Shown piece after piece: positions 37,260 through 45,514 of a DNA stretch of 48,468 nucleotides. The stretch covers positions 1 to 48,468 of the forward strand of contig JBAZOP010000014.1 in assembly GCA_041648665.1 (NCBI GenBank), read 5' to 3'. The notes beneath the pieces are model-generated. The model had not been told where the DNA came from and did not search any database. It was given only the letters and a program-made list of their open reading frames with translations. The stretch comes from a bacterium (lineage in GTDB: Bacteria; UBA10199; 2-02-FULL-44-16; JAAZCA01). Within the stretch, counting starts at the first letter, position 1. Every line of letters starts with the position of its first letter. A program made the translations under genes and the position numbers.

Positions 37260-37540
37260 GGCTTCCTCGCTTTCATTCCGCTCTGGCGAATGCTCTGAAG
37301 TGCGGCGCTAACCTTGTCGCCGCAAGTTTCGCATAGCGGGATGCCGAGTACGGTATTGCTCCGCGCGCTGTCCTCAAAACAGGAGTCTACGAACTCGCCG
37401 GCCATATACCACGGGCCGATGCCCTCGATGTGCTTGCGCCCACACGCCCCGCACGTCAGCGGGTACTTGAACAGCACGTCGGACTGCTCAGGGGTAAGTT
37501 GACACCTGCGCTTGTGCATCCACTTCACTTTCTTGCTCAT
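37256..37540 (-). CDS. zinc-ribbon protein
   Basis: 94 residues from ATG 37540 (AAGGAG upstream). CGACGRKHIEG and CETCGDKV give two CxxC knuckles about 45 residues apart, as in HNH-fold or zinc-ribbon proteins, but without the catalytic His pair. Function unknown. Confidence 0.6.
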   Translation of the reverse strand: MSKKVKWMHKRRCQLTPEQSDVLFKYPLTCGACGRKHIEGIGPWYMAGEFVDSCFEDSARSNTVLGIPLCETCGDKVSAALQSIRQSGMKARKP

Positions 37541-37544
37541 GTCA

Positions 37545-38612
37545 CTACTCCTTCCCCGCTCGCGGGGCGTCAAACAGCGGCAATGCAGCCACACGCTCGG
37601 CCTCGCGCACGGGCAGTTTCCCGCGCAGTATCGCGCACAGTATGGGCGACGGGCCGCGCATCGGCTCCCTTGTATTCGCCTCCAACCATTTTACGCGCCC
37701 CGCAGAGCGCAATTCAGCCCCCGCCTCAATGAGCAGGTTCACGTAGGACTGGACGGGGATCATCAGTACCGACGTATTGCCCCGCGCCTGTTCCTCTATG
37801 GCCTTGCGGACAAACGCCGTAGGTCCACCGTGCGGAGAGTCCTTCTTTCGGAATGGCGGATTCACGTAGTTGCTATGTCCCCACGGCAGTACCAGCCCAT
37901 TGTACTCATCCGGGCGCGGACAAGGGCACGGGTCAAAGTCGAAATTGAACTCCGCATTGAGGGCAGCATAAACCTCTGGCGGAGTAAGCCAATAGCGGCG
38001 CGCGTCCACCAGCGCGTCAATCTTGCGCCAAGTATCCAGCAAGATCGTCTTCTTCAGTGCGTCCGCCTGCTCTGGCGTAATGCCCATGTCAACCCTCCTT
38101 CTCAATTTGGATTCCACTGCGTACACGCCGCGACCTTCAGAGCGTTGCGCATACTGCCAGTCCAGAAGTGGCGATCCATCGTCCATGCCCAGCGCATCGG
38201 CAATGCCGTCCCTAACGTGCTTGCCACTTGCCGCGAGATTGTCGCTATCCAGCCCGCGCGGCCCGATGCGTGTTATCAGAATCGTCAAGGGCACACGCGG
38301 CGGGGGTATCGCCGTGAGTATGGGCACTGTGCAATTCCACCGCGCCGACGTGCGCTGTCGTTTGGCGCGCGCCGCGCGCGCATACCAGTTCTCCCGCGCG
38401 TTGGTCTCGTTGACTATGCGCATTCCGTCTATGCGGACATGCAAAACAGGAACGAGCGGGCGGCCCGAATTGCACGAGGCTCGCGGGGCGTCTGCAAAGC
38501 ATCCCGCGTTTTGGGGGAGATTGTGAGACTGGCTACTGGGGCAGACGCCCCCCGTTTCGCCGCCTCCCCGCGTGTCACTGTCCACGCCGCGCTCCGCTCG
38601 ATTCCTTATCAC
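37545..38612 (-). CDS. RusA-like resolvase fused to phage DNA N6-adenine methyltransferase
   Basis: 355 residues from GTG 38612, which overlaps the HNH stop; the first 50 residues are doubtful and the true start may be later. Residues about 75-175 carry the RusA pattern LDSDNLAASGKHVRDGIADALGMDD (D-x-D-N ... D, metal-binding aspartates). The methyltransferase (PF05869-type) follows with WLTPPEVYAAL, DFDPCP and catalytic NPPF. The two parts are in one frame with no stop. However, AAGGAGG lies six bases before an internal ATG at 38087, which would make the 180-residue methyltransferase alone. RusA enzymes cut Holliday junctions. This phage also encodes ERF. Confidence 0.75.
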   Translation of the reverse strand: MIRNRAERGVDSDTRGGGETGGVCPSSQSHNLPQNAGCFADAPRASCNSGRPLVPVLHVRIDGMRIVNETNARENWYARAARAKRQRTSARWNCTVPILTAIPPPRVPLTILITRIGPRGLDSDNLAASGKHVRDGIADALGMDDGSPLLDWQYAQRSEGRGVYAVESKLRRRVDMGITPEQADALKKTILLDTWRKIDALVDARRYWLTPPEVYAALNAEFNFDFDPCPCPRPDEYNGLVLPWGHSNYVNPPFRKKDSPHGGPTAFVRKAIEEQARGNTSVLMIPVQSYVNLLIEAGAELRSAGRVKWLEANTREPMRGPSPILCAILRGKLPVREAERVAALPLFDAPRAGKE

Positions 38613-39007
38613 ACGCGCACCCTTTCTGTCATGTGTATCTCCGCATGACACGTTGGACACAGCCACATCACCGCCAGGGCTTCACCGTAACCGCGCACAT
38701 GATGTCCAGCCAGCAATCTGCCACTAACTTGCAGGCCGCATCGCTCGCACCGTGCGGGCTTCGCTAAACGTCCATGACGAACCGCATCGCGCACCCTGCC
38801 TCGTGCCCTATCGCGCAGTGGGTTATAGATGTGCCTACCGCCCAGGCGAATACGTTTTCCTCTCTGTGCTCGGTCACACCAGCGGCACACATTCCTCCTA
38901 CCGTTAGGATAATGAGACAAGTCCTTTGCTTTATGAAACTCACTTGGGGCCAGTTCGCGCTGGCATTTAGTGCATCTGATGCGCCCGCTCGTTCTGACGA
39001 TTCTCAT
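38609..39007 (-). CDS. HNH-family nuclease / zinc-finger protein
   Basis: 132 residues from ATG 39007, which overlaps the ERF stop. N-terminal double knuckle (CTKCQRELAPSEFH; CRWCDRAQRG), then CERCGLQVSGRLLAGHHV and WLCPTCHAEIH, the standard HNH nuclease tail. In the recombination gene group, so maybe a recombination nuclease; a homing nuclease is the alternative. Confidence 0.8.
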   Translation of the reverse strand: MRIVRTSGRIRCTKCQRELAPSEFHKAKDLSHYPNGRRNVCRWCDRAQRGKRIRLGGRHIYNPLRDRARGRVRDAVRHGRLAKPARCERCGLQVSGRLLAGHHVRGYGEALAVMWLCPTCHAEIHMTERVRV

Positions 39008-39996
39008 TTCTGCGCCTCCACCCATGCCGCCAACTGCCCGATCTGATCGTCGCTGGCGCCGTCCATGTCGGAAATCAGAATCGGCTCGTCTGCGAATACG
39101 AACTTCAGCCGGTTGGCCTCTGCGGTCAAACTGTCCAACTCAGTCGCGCCGTCAATGTATGCGCCGATGATGGACAACCAGTGCGCCCGGTCGCCCGGCG
39201 GAATCTGCGGCGCGGACATGCTCGCCTCGAAGGCGGCGGCCACGTCATTCTCAGCGCACGGCCAGATTGCGCCGGGGAACCCCTTCCCCGCATCGCATTC
39301 CCGGTTGCGGCATCGGAATGCGGGCGGCGCATTCGTCCCGGCCTGCTCTGCCGCCTTGCGGCGCGCCTGCCCGTCCCAGAACTCTGTGCCGCCACACGTC
39401 GGGCAGGGGAGATCCAATTCGACCACCGGCGATGGGCCATTCTTCGTGTCCACCATCCACGATTTGAGAATATGCGGTCGAGGGGCTTCAGGTTTGCCCT
39501 TTGACGCTGGCGGCTTTGGGGCAGCCGCGGCGGGCCGTGCGGGCGCGGGCTTCGCCTGAGCGGGTACAGATGGACGCGGCGCAGGCTTGGCGGCGGCTGG
39601 CCGCGCATGGGTAGCCGCGTTGCCGTCGTCATCCTCGCCTTCTGAACATGCCCCGACGATTGCGGCCAAGCCATATCTTCTGGCATATGTCGTGGCACTG
39701 CCAACGGCTTGCGGATCGGCCTTTGCGAGTTTTACGGCACAGACTCCCCGCACCCATTGGCCGCTTGTGTGCAACAGCGTCGTGACAACCTTCAGCAATT
39801 CGCCGTCGCCGTCGAATGTCTGCACAACGGCCAAGCCGTTTGCGGACAGCGGCTCACGGATGGAATCCCACAGCCCAGCCAGGTCGGTGTATGAACTCTT
39901 GAAAAAGGGATTCTCCGCACCGCGCTTGGCTGGCTTCATTTGCGACTGCATCTTGGACAGTGCAACCGCCAAGTCCTTAATGTCCTTTGACTGCAT
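39004..39996 (-). CDS. ERF-family single-strand annealing protein
   Basis: 330 residues. The ERF core is clear in residues 1-130: ENPFFKSSYTDLAGLW, VVTTLLHTSGQWVRG, DPQAVGSATTYARRYGLAAIVG and EDDDGN. A long Ala/Pro linker follows, then a zinc-ribbon (CPTCGGTEFWDG ... CRNREC) and a helical end. P22 Erf anneals strands and circularises DNA. The zinc-ribbon tail is an extra; ERF proteins are often about 200 residues. Confidence 0.92.
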   Translation of the reverse strand: MQSKDIKDLAVALSKMQSQMKPAKRGAENPFFKSSYTDLAGLWDSIREPLSANGLAVVQTFDGDGELLKVVTTLLHTSGQWVRGVCAVKLAKADPQAVGSATTYARRYGLAAIVGACSEGEDDDGNAATHARPAAAKPAPRPSVPAQAKPAPARPAAAAPKPPASKGKPEAPRPHILKSWMVDTKNGPSPVVELDLPCPTCGGTEFWDGQARRKAAEQAGTNAPPAFRCRNRECDAGKGFPGAIWPCAENDVAAAFEASMSAPQIPPGDRAHWLSIIGAYIDGATELDSLTAEANRLKFVFADEPILISDMDGASDDQIGQLAAWVEAQK

Positions 39997-40006
39997 CTTG
40001 GCTCTC

Positions 40007-40495
40007 CTATGTCAGCCGTAGAAATTCGCCGCGCGTCAACGTGCAGCCGGGGACACTCTCCCCGGCCTTCAGCGCCATCAACGCCTTGCCCTTGTCCAAT
40101 GTGGCAGGCTGCGGCACCATGAACTCGGCGGGCACCAGTGTTGCGTCCAGCACGTCCACGCGGGGCGGGCCTTGCTGTATGCGCGCGCCGCCCATTTTCG
40201 TCCCGGCCTTCGGCAGGTGCCGTGCGTCCATCTGGGCCTTGAGATAATCCTCAAGCCATGCGACCTTGTTCATCGCGCTCTTGCGCAATGCGGCAAGCCT
40301 GTCGGATTCGACCTTGAACGCATCGGCGTCCGCCTCCACGTTGCGGACAAACTTCACAATGGCCTCAACCTTTTCATCGAAGGCCATTTCCAGCGCGGTC
40401 AGGTCGTCGCTCTGCGCTTGCGTCAACTCCCCGTTTTCATCTACGCACTCCATGATGTCGCGTATGCCCGCGGTAATGTCATAGAGAGTTGTCAT
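40007..40495 (-). CDS. Gp157-family protein
   Basis: 162 residues. The N-terminal MTTLYDITAGIRDIMECVDENGELTQ, EMAFDEKVEAIVKFVRNVEADADAFK and LEDYLKAQMDA match the siphovirus Gp157 (PF05565) coiled-coil pattern. The family is found beside recombinases and is related in shape to nuclease-inhibiting Gam proteins. Here it lies directly before ERF, as usual. Confidence 0.8.
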   Translation of the reverse strand: MTTLYDITAGIRDIMECVDENGELTQAQSDDLTALEMAFDEKVEAIVKFVRNVEADADAFKVESDRLAALRKSAMNKVAWLEDYLKAQMDARHLPKAGTKMGGARIQQGPPRVDVLDATLVPAEFMVPQPATLDKGKALMALKAGESVPGCTLTRGEFLRLT

Positions 40496-40653
40496 TCCAC
40501 GCTCCTATCCCCGGCTTCCTGCCGGGCATCAACCTCAGCGGCGGGGCGCGGACGCCCGCGCATGTGCCCGCGTTCAAGCGCGCGCTGATACTGCTCTGCG
40601 CGTTCGGCATCCCCACCGGGTGCCTGCAATTCACGGCTCGGAAGGTGCTTCAT
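40492..40653 (-). CDS. small hydrophilic protein
   Basis: 53 residues, ATGA-coupled at both ends, GGAGAAG upstream of the ATG. Charged, disordered or helical (DAERAEQYQRALERGHMRGRPRP). Coupling supports it; function unknown. Confidence 0.5.
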   Translation of the reverse strand: MKHLPSRELQAPGGDAERAEQYQRALERGHMRGRPRPAAEVDARQEAGDRSVE

Positions 40654-40832
40654 TTTGTCTTCTCCATTCTCGCGCACTCCATGAGCCAATCCTTGACAGC
40701 GTCCTCGCGATTCGTGAGCGATCCGCTACCCGCCAGACATTCCACGTTCTGGCACTCGACGTAGTAGCCGATCTTCCGGTTGCCGACGATCTTCGGCGTC
40801 CCGCCGCAGTGGCACTTCGGCAATGGCGTCAT
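40650..40832 (-). CDS. Lar-like restriction alleviation protein
   Basis: 60 residues from ATG 40832, ATGA-coupled. LPKCHCGGTPKIVGNRKIGYYVECQNVECLAGSGSL ... EDAVKDWL follows the Lar family (CxCG ... VxCxxxxC ... EAIxxWN). Rac prophage Lar lowers type I restriction and boosts methylation. Fits with two adenine methylases. Confidence 0.75.
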   Translation of the reverse strand: MTPLPKCHCGGTPKIVGNRKIGYYVECQNVECLAGSGSLTNREDAVKDWLMECARMEKTK

Positions 40833-41182
40833 TCCACTTCTCCCTTCACGAATAGGCCAATCTGGCAATGCTTTGAGACAAACCCATCCACGGTATGATT
40901 CTGCCAGAGATAGATTGCCCGCGCCTGATGTTGCTCCGGCACGACATAGACCGTGTGCAGTTTCCGCGTCACCTGGTCACGCTGAGACTCCGCCACGATG
41001 TCTACGCCAAAGAACCGCCGCAGGTCGCTGACGCGCGCACGGTAGTTCAGCATGTTGACACGGGCCAGGTCGAGGCTCGTTGCGCGCCATGAGTGCATAC
41101 GCAGGCAGTCCAGAGTCTTCCAGCAGTCGTCGGACAACTTTCGCTTCACCGGCGCGGTCACATAGGGTTCAGGCGTTTCCAT
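40829..41182 (-). CDS. winged-helix/HTH protein
   Basis: 117 residues from ATG 41182 inside the shared junction. CLRMHSWRATSLDLARVNMLNYRARVSDLRRFFGVDIVAE is an HTH_39-like fold (common in phage replication loci), followed by a wing with KLHTVYVVPEQHQARAIYLW. DNA-binding regulator or replication accessory. Confidence 0.65.
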   Translation of the reverse strand: METPEPYVTAPVKRKLSDDCWKTLDCLRMHSWRATSLDLARVNMLNYRARVSDLRRFFGVDIVAESQRDQVTRKLHTVYVVPEQHQARAIYLWQNHTVDGFVSKHCQIGLFVKGEVE

Positions 41183-41190
41183 CGGACTCG
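41154..41190. repeat. 37-bp junction shared with 31146-31182
   Basis: Reverse complement of the rightward-block junction, one mismatch. Covers the stop of the 41372 gene and the start of the 41182 gene. Confidence 0.85.
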
Positions 41191-41372
41191 TCCTCATCCT
41201 TATTCAACGTGCATCGGGGCGGTTGCCCACGCTCAAAGTCATCGCAAACTGTCCACCACTTGATGCGCGGCTTGACGCACCCTGCGTTGCCCCGGCCACA
41301 CCGAGGCGGCTTGTACTGGAGACTGGCATGCTTACAGAGGACGCAGCACTCCGCGTCTCGCAGGGGCTTCAT
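41169..41372 (-). CDS. Cys-rich small protein
   Basis: 67 residues. Six cysteines (CCVLCKH; CGRGNAGCV; CDDFERG; PPRC) point to metal binding. Flanked by a 22-bp leader and a 37-bp junction that also flank an unrelated gene at 30376. It ends ESDGNA like that gene. Confidence 0.6.
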   Translation of the reverse strand: MKPLRDAECCVLCKHASLQYKPPRCGRGNAGCVKPRIKWWTVCDDFERGQPPRCTLNKDEDESDGNA

Positions 41373-41375
41373 TTG

Positions 41376-41397
41376 TCATCCTCTCCTCAGCGCGTTA
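41376..41397. repeat. 22-bp leader shared with 30358-30379
   Basis: Reverse complement of 30358-30379. Here it codes for the last residues of the upstream gene (NALRRG) and supplies the ribosome binding site of the next. Confidence 0.85.
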
Positions 41398-42062
41398 TCA
41401 TGCACTCGGTCAATCTTCGGCCCGTCCGCGCCGGCATGGTCGCGCTCGGCTTCGGGTTGCAGAAATTGTTCTTCGAGGTAGTCAATCCGGCGGACCAGCC
41501 GCATACGCTCGTGCGCCGCTGAGGCGAGTTCGGTCTTGTAGGAGTCGCGCTCCGCCCGCACGAAGCCAACCTCCCATTGTAACTTGTAGTTCTCGCGGCT
41601 CAGTTCGGCAATGAGTTTCACGGCGTCGCGGGTTGCGAACACGTCATCGGCGGAAATGAGCACGGGCGCCGCCTGAGCAGAGGGACGGGTGATGGGATCG
41701 GTCTGCGCCGATCCGCCCCCCCCCTTCCGTGCGCCGCCCGCGTCAACCGTCTCGACGATCTCCGGTATTGGCGGCTGAGTGAAATATCCTCCGGCAGCTG
41801 CCATCCGCTCCCGTTCCCGCGCCTTCGCCCGTTGCAGTGACCGGCTCCACGGATCCCGCCGCACCGTCTCGGCGAATGACGCCTCGCGGTGCGCCTTTTC
41901 CATTTTCGCCTGTGCGGGCGACGGCGCATTTACCGCCGCCGCGTCAACCGCCCTGTGAACATCCGTCGCGCAGCAGGCGTCCGCAACGGGATCGCTCCCT
42001 ATCCGCGCCTGGATTTCCTCGGCACTCGCAAACTGCGCCTGCTCGATTTTGTCCGTCGCCAT
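41376..42062 (-). CDS. coiled-coil protein of unknown function
   Basis: 228 residues. ATG 42062 has GGAGG eight bases upstream; an in-frame ATG at 42083 lacks one. N-terminal half is Ala/Arg-rich, middle is Pro/Gly-rich and disordered, C-terminal half is a coiled coil (LIAELSRENYKLQWEVGFVRAERDSYKTEL ... RRIDYLEEQFLQPEAE). No catalytic motif. May scaffold replication proteins. Confidence 0.65.
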   Translation of the reverse strand: MATDKIEQAQFASAEEIQARIGSDPVADACCATDVHRAVDAAAVNAPSPAQAKMEKAHREASFAETVRRDPWSRSLQRAKARERERMAAAGGYFTQPPIPEIVETVDAGGARKGGGGSAQTDPITRPSAQAAPVLISADDVFATRDAVKLIAELSRENYKLQWEVGFVRAERDSYKTELASAAHERMRLVRRIDYLEEQFLQPEAERDHAGADGPKIDRVHDNALRRG

Positions 42063-42094
42063 GTCGCATGTCCTCCATCCCATGACCTGTCTAC

Positions 42095-42547
42095 CTAGGT
42101 TACCTTGACCTCTGCCGCGCAGTCATCACATGCCGGCCGCGTACCAACTCGCGTCGTTGCCTGATCCCCGCAGTAGTCACAGATCAGGAGGCTCTCTGTG
42201 CCCGTGGATACCGGGCCATTCGCCAGCACAGACTTGCCGGCCACTCGCGCGGCGATTTCGGTGATGAGTTCTCCCCCGCATCGGACGCAGACGCCAAAGC
42301 GGGCAATCTGGTTGGTTTTCCGTCCACATCGTCGGCAATACTTCCGGCACCCGGCGCAGAGACCGAGTTCCTTGCTGTCTTCACACACGAGTGGCGTTCG
42401 ACAACCCCGGCAGAAACGCCGACTGTCGGCCAGCACGGCCTTCTCGATTTCTGACCGCCGTTCGCGTACCCGCTGCGCCGAGTCTCTACTCATCGCGGCC
42501 TTCTCCGTCCGAGACTTCGTGGTGATACGCTTTCTCGTAGGCGTCAT
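42095..42547 (-). CDS. multi zinc-finger protein
   Basis: 150 residues; GGAGGAGACG upstream. Four or more CxxC knuckles: CRGCRTPLVC, CAGCRKYCRRCGRK, CVRCGGEL, CDYCGDQ, CDDC. Basic N terminus (TPTRKRITTKSRTEK). Nucleic-acid-binding or host-takeover adaptor, placed early in the leftward transcript. No family recognised. Confidence 0.7.
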   Translation of the reverse strand: MTPTRKRITTKSRTEKAAMSRDSAQRVRERRSEIEKAVLADSRRFCRGCRTPLVCEDSKELGLCAGCRKYCRRCGRKTNQIARFGVCVRCGGELITEIAARVAGKSVLANGPVSTGTESLLICDYCGDQATTRVGTRPACDDCAAEVKVT

Positions 42548-42726
42548 CGCGTCTCCTCCAATTGGAAAGGGTCAGCCTGCCGGGGCCGTGAAAGGCGCAC
42601 AAACTCACGGTGGGTCTCCCCGGCAGGCCATGTCGCCGAAGCGGATGCGTTGGCTGGCGAAGAACCGCTGGGCTTGCGCCCGGCGGGACTTCTGCGCATC
42701 TCGCTTCGGCAATGAATGGTTGTCAT
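42544..42726 (-). CDS. possible first gene of leftward block
   Basis: 60 residues starting about 20 bases after the expected transcription start, GAGGAA upstream, ATGA-coupled to the zinc-finger gene. Composition (Ser/Pro/Arg-rich) is not typical of a folded protein; may be a coupling leader. Moderate support only. Confidence 0.4.
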   Translation of the reverse strand: MTTIHCRSEMRRSPAGRKPSGSSPANASASATWPAGETHREFVRLSRPRQADPFQLEETR

Positions 42727-42752
42727 GAATCGGTTCCTCGCCAGCCACCCTT

Positions 42753-42780
42753 ATCATACAACCGAGAATTGAAATGTCAA
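42753..42780 (-). promoter_or_regulatory. consensus sigma70-like promoter of leftward block
   Basis: On the minus strand TTGACA (42780-42775) and TATGAT (42758-42753) are 16 bases apart: full -35 match and five of six at -10. Faces the leftward genes and should be served by host RNA polymerase. Back-to-back with the RNAP gene promoter. Confidence 0.8.
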
Positions 42781-42806
42781 GAAGAAAATCTGAAAAATCT
42801 TTCGGC

Positions 42807-42835
42807 TTGCTTTTCTGCAAGACCTATGGTACATT
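42807..42835 (+). promoter_or_regulatory. candidate promoter of the RNA polymerase gene
   Basis: TTGCTT (42807-42812), 17-base spacer, TACATT (42830-42835) with a TGG just before it (extended -10). The start site would be about ten bases before GTG 42854, giving a very short leader that still includes TAGGAGG. Match is moderate; a second start further upstream is possible. Confidence 0.5.
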
Positions 42836-42853
42836 TCTTCCGTAGGAGGGTTC

Positions 42854-45247
42854 GTGCGGCTGCTCGATGATTCTATCTTCGCCGAGGAGCGCAAGGCGGA
42901 ACGCGCCGCAGTTGACGGCGGCGTGGCGCGATACCGTCTGCTGGCGAAACGCGCAACCGACCGGGGCGATGGGGCCAGCCTCAAGCCGGTCGAGCGTCTG
43001 ATGCTCTACTGGCATACCCGCCTCACCGCTGCCATTTCCAAAGAGCGCACTTCCTGGCGCAGAGGCACACCCGGCCCTAACCGGCAACAATACGGCCCCT
43101 ACCTTGACGATCTGCGGCCTGCGGAATGGGCCGTTATTGCCTTGCACGAAACGCTGAGCCGGTGCATGATCTACCCGCACGGGGCGCGTCTGTACCTGAT
43201 ATGTCTGGACATCGGGCGCGCGGCTGCCGCAGAGATCGTCATCCGCACACTGCGCCGGAAGAATCACGAGGCGTTCGCGTCCGTCAAGCGCAGACTTAAG
43301 CATCGGTCACATCCCAAGCTGGTCACCCAGATTGCCCGGAAAATCACCGATGGGGTCTGGACGCTGCCGATACAAGTCAAGGTGGGCGCGGCACTGTTTG
43401 AGTTGGTTCAGGCGTCCTGCTACCTGCCCCTTGAGGACGGTACGCCCACCCCGGTATTCGTCAAGGGGATGCGTTCCCTGAACACGCACTTTGGATGCCG
43501 TGGTCGGCGCGCGTTGATTATCTCGCTTGCCCCTGAAGCACTCAAAGTCATTGAGGAAGGGCACTTACAGCGGCAATTCCTGCATCCCCGCTATCAGCCG
43601 ATGCTCGTTCAGCCGATGATGTGGAGCAAGGGCCAGTCCGGCGGGTACGTGGAACTGCCCATGACGGCGATCAAGCGCGCCGCGTTGACCGGCGCACCTG
43701 AACCGCCGCCACTGGTCTACGATGGCATCAACGCACTGAATCGCTGCCCCTGGCGCGTTAATCGCACCATCCTGCCTGTGGTCAAGGAGTTATGGGAAGC
43801 GGGTGGAAACGTTGCGGGCGTCATCCGCCGCAATCCGTATCCCATCCGCCCCATGACGCCGGAGGAAAATGCCGACTTGGACAAGCGTCGGTTCTGGCGC
43901 GAGTACGCCCACAAGGTGCACAAACGCAACGAGAATGAACTGCCCGCCATGCAGAATGTGTTTCTATGCACCCTGGGCGTTGCAGAACACTGGGCCGAAC
44001 GTTCTAAGTTCTGGCTACCGCACCAGTTAGACTTCCGGGGCAGGGCATACCCTGTGCCCCTATTCCTTCACCATCAGGGAGACGATATCTGCCGGGGGTT
44101 GTTGGAGTTCGCCGATCCTGTGCCCATCACAGAGACCGGGCTGAAATGGATTGCAGTACATCTTGCGAATTGCTGTGGATTTGACAAGATACCATTTGCA
44201 CAGCGCATTGAATGGGTTTCCGACAACCGGGCCATGTTCGAGAAGTGGATTGCCGCCCCGCTTGAACATCGGGAATGGATGGACATGGATGAGCCATTTC
44301 AGGCGTTGGCGGCTACTCACGCCCTTCTGGACGAAGGAGCCGCCGCACATCTGCCCGTCCAGGCGGACGGTAGCAACAATGCCTTACAGCACTACGGGGC
44401 CATGCTCCGATGTTCTGAAACTGGGGGACTGGTCAACCTTGTTCCACGTGAAACACCGTCAGATATCTATGCAGTGGTTCAACTTAGGGTAGTCGAGAGT
44501 ATTTCAGCAGAGGCGCGGCAGGGGAATCGCTACGCCGCTGCCGCCGAGCCGTGGATCACTCGCAAACTGGTCAAGCAGCCCACCATGACCGACCTGTACG
44601 GAGTAACGATGATCGGCAGACGTACACAGGTCGAGGACCAACTAACCCGCGCCGGGTATACCGCTGAGGATATCTACGAGGTAAGCAAGAACTTGGCGAA
44701 CGCTATCGCAGAGGCGTCCCGTGAGGTCTGCGCCGCCGCGCATGTCGGCATGGCATGGCTGAAGGACTGTGCGCAGAAGATCGTCCTTACGGGCAAGCGG
44801 ATCGAGTGGACCAGCCCGTGCGGCTTGCGCGTGGTCCAGCCGTACATGTGCAGCAGGGAGATGGGCGTCCACACATTGAGGCATTTGCTGTGGGCGCGTA
44901 CGGACGATGAACGCCTTATCAACATCACTCGCCAGCGCAACGGATTTGCCCCCAATTTCGTGCATTCCGTGGATGCCGCCCATATGTTGACTACAGGCAT
45001 CCGCACACGCGCCGAGGGCATGGACTTCGCCGGCGTCCACGATTCCTACTGGTGCCACGCCGCGCACCGGGATAGAATGAACGTTCTGCTTCGAGAGGAG
45101 TTCATCGTCGCGCACAAAACGCCGCTGCTTGAGACGTTGCACAAAGACCTGTGCGCCACATACCCGGAAATCACGTTTGCCCCGCCCCCCAAGTTGGGCA
45201 CTCTGGACCTTGAGGCAGTTCGTGGATCGCGGTATTTCTTTGCATAA
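42854..45247 (+). CDS. single-subunit DNA-dependent RNA polymerase (T7 type)
   Basis: 797 residues (T7: 883) from GTG with TAGGAGG. Fingers/palm motifs are intact: HQLDFRGRAYPVPLF; motif A VQADGSNNALQHYGAML with the first catalytic Asp; motif B ITRKLVKQPTMTDLYGV with the Lys; NFVHSVDAAHM; motif C GVHDSYW with the second catalytic Asp; C-terminal YFFA foot like FAFA of T7. The N-terminal promoter-binding domain is shorter. Transcribes late genes from phage promoters. It is the first gene of the structural operon, as in phiKMV-like phages, and is divergent from the replication block. Confidence 0.97.
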   Translation: MRLLDDSIFAEERKAERAAVDGGVARYRLLAKRATDRGDGASLKPVERLMLYWHTRLTAAISKERTSWRRGTPGPNRQQYGPYLDDLRPAEWAVIALHETLSRCMIYPHGARLYLICLDIGRAAAAEIVIRTLRRKNHEAFASVKRRLKHRSHPKLVTQIARKITDGVWTLPIQVKVGAALFELVQASCYLPLEDGTPTPVFVKGMRSLNTHFGCRGRRALIISLAPEALKVIEEGHLQRQFLHPRYQPMLVQPMMWSKGQSGGYVELPMTAIKRAALTGAPEPPPLVYDGINALNRCPWRVNRTILPVVKELWEAGGNVAGVIRRNPYPIRPMTPEENADLDKRRFWREYAHKVHKRNENELPAMQNVFLCTLGVAEHWAERSKFWLPHQLDFRGRAYPVPLFLHHQGDDICRGLLEFADPVPITETGLKWIAVHLANCCGFDKIPFAQRIEWVSDNRAMFEKWIAAPLEHREWMDMDEPFQALAATHALLDEGAAAHLPVQADGSNNALQHYGAMLRCSETGGLVNLVPRETPSDIYAVVQLRVVESISAEARQGNRYAAAAEPWITRKLVKQPTMTDLYGVTMIGRRTQVEDQLTRAGYTAEDIYEVSKNLANAIAEASREVCAAAHVGMAWLKDCAQKIVLTGKRIEWTSPCGLRVVQPYMCSREMGVHTLRHLLWARTDDERLINITRQRNGFAPNFVHSVDAAHMLTTGIRTRAEGMDFAGVHDSYWCHAAHRDRMNVLLREEFIVAHKTPLLETLHKDLCATYPEITFAPPPKLGTLDLEAVRGSRYFFA

Positions 45248-45307
45248 AGCAAAGACGGTGGTAGTATGGAAATATAAAGCATCTGTAACGTCTAGTGGAG
45301 TAACGGG

Positions 45308-45514
45308 ATGGGGAAAATCGAGTCGGTTGACGTGATGCCACGGGTCACTGTGGACCTGATTGACTGGCTTGAGAAGATCATCCCTGCGCCGGTGCTGGAC
45401 AATGTGGGCTGTCTTGCCGACGATAAACACCGGCTCCTCATGGCCTATGAGATGGGCAGACGCGACGTGGTGAACATGCTGCGCAGGCGGTGGGACAAGG
45501 AATCTCAGCAATGA
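45308..45514 (+). CDS. small protein upstream of head genes
   Basis: 68 residues, GGAG upstream. Helical (TVDLIDWLEKIIPAPVLDN; RDVVNMLRRRWDKE). ATGA overlap with the next gene. Place between RNAP and portal is a common site of small head-associated genes. Not recognised. Confidence 0.65.
   Translation: MGKIESVDVMPRVTVDLIDWLEKIIPAPVLDNVGCLADDKHRLLMAYEMGRRDVVNMLRRRWDKESQQ

Noticed and set aside
37512..38648. 378-residue plus-strand frame opposite the RusA/methyltransferase gene
   Set aside because: The minus-strand frame has clear RusA and NPPF motifs; the plus frame has none.
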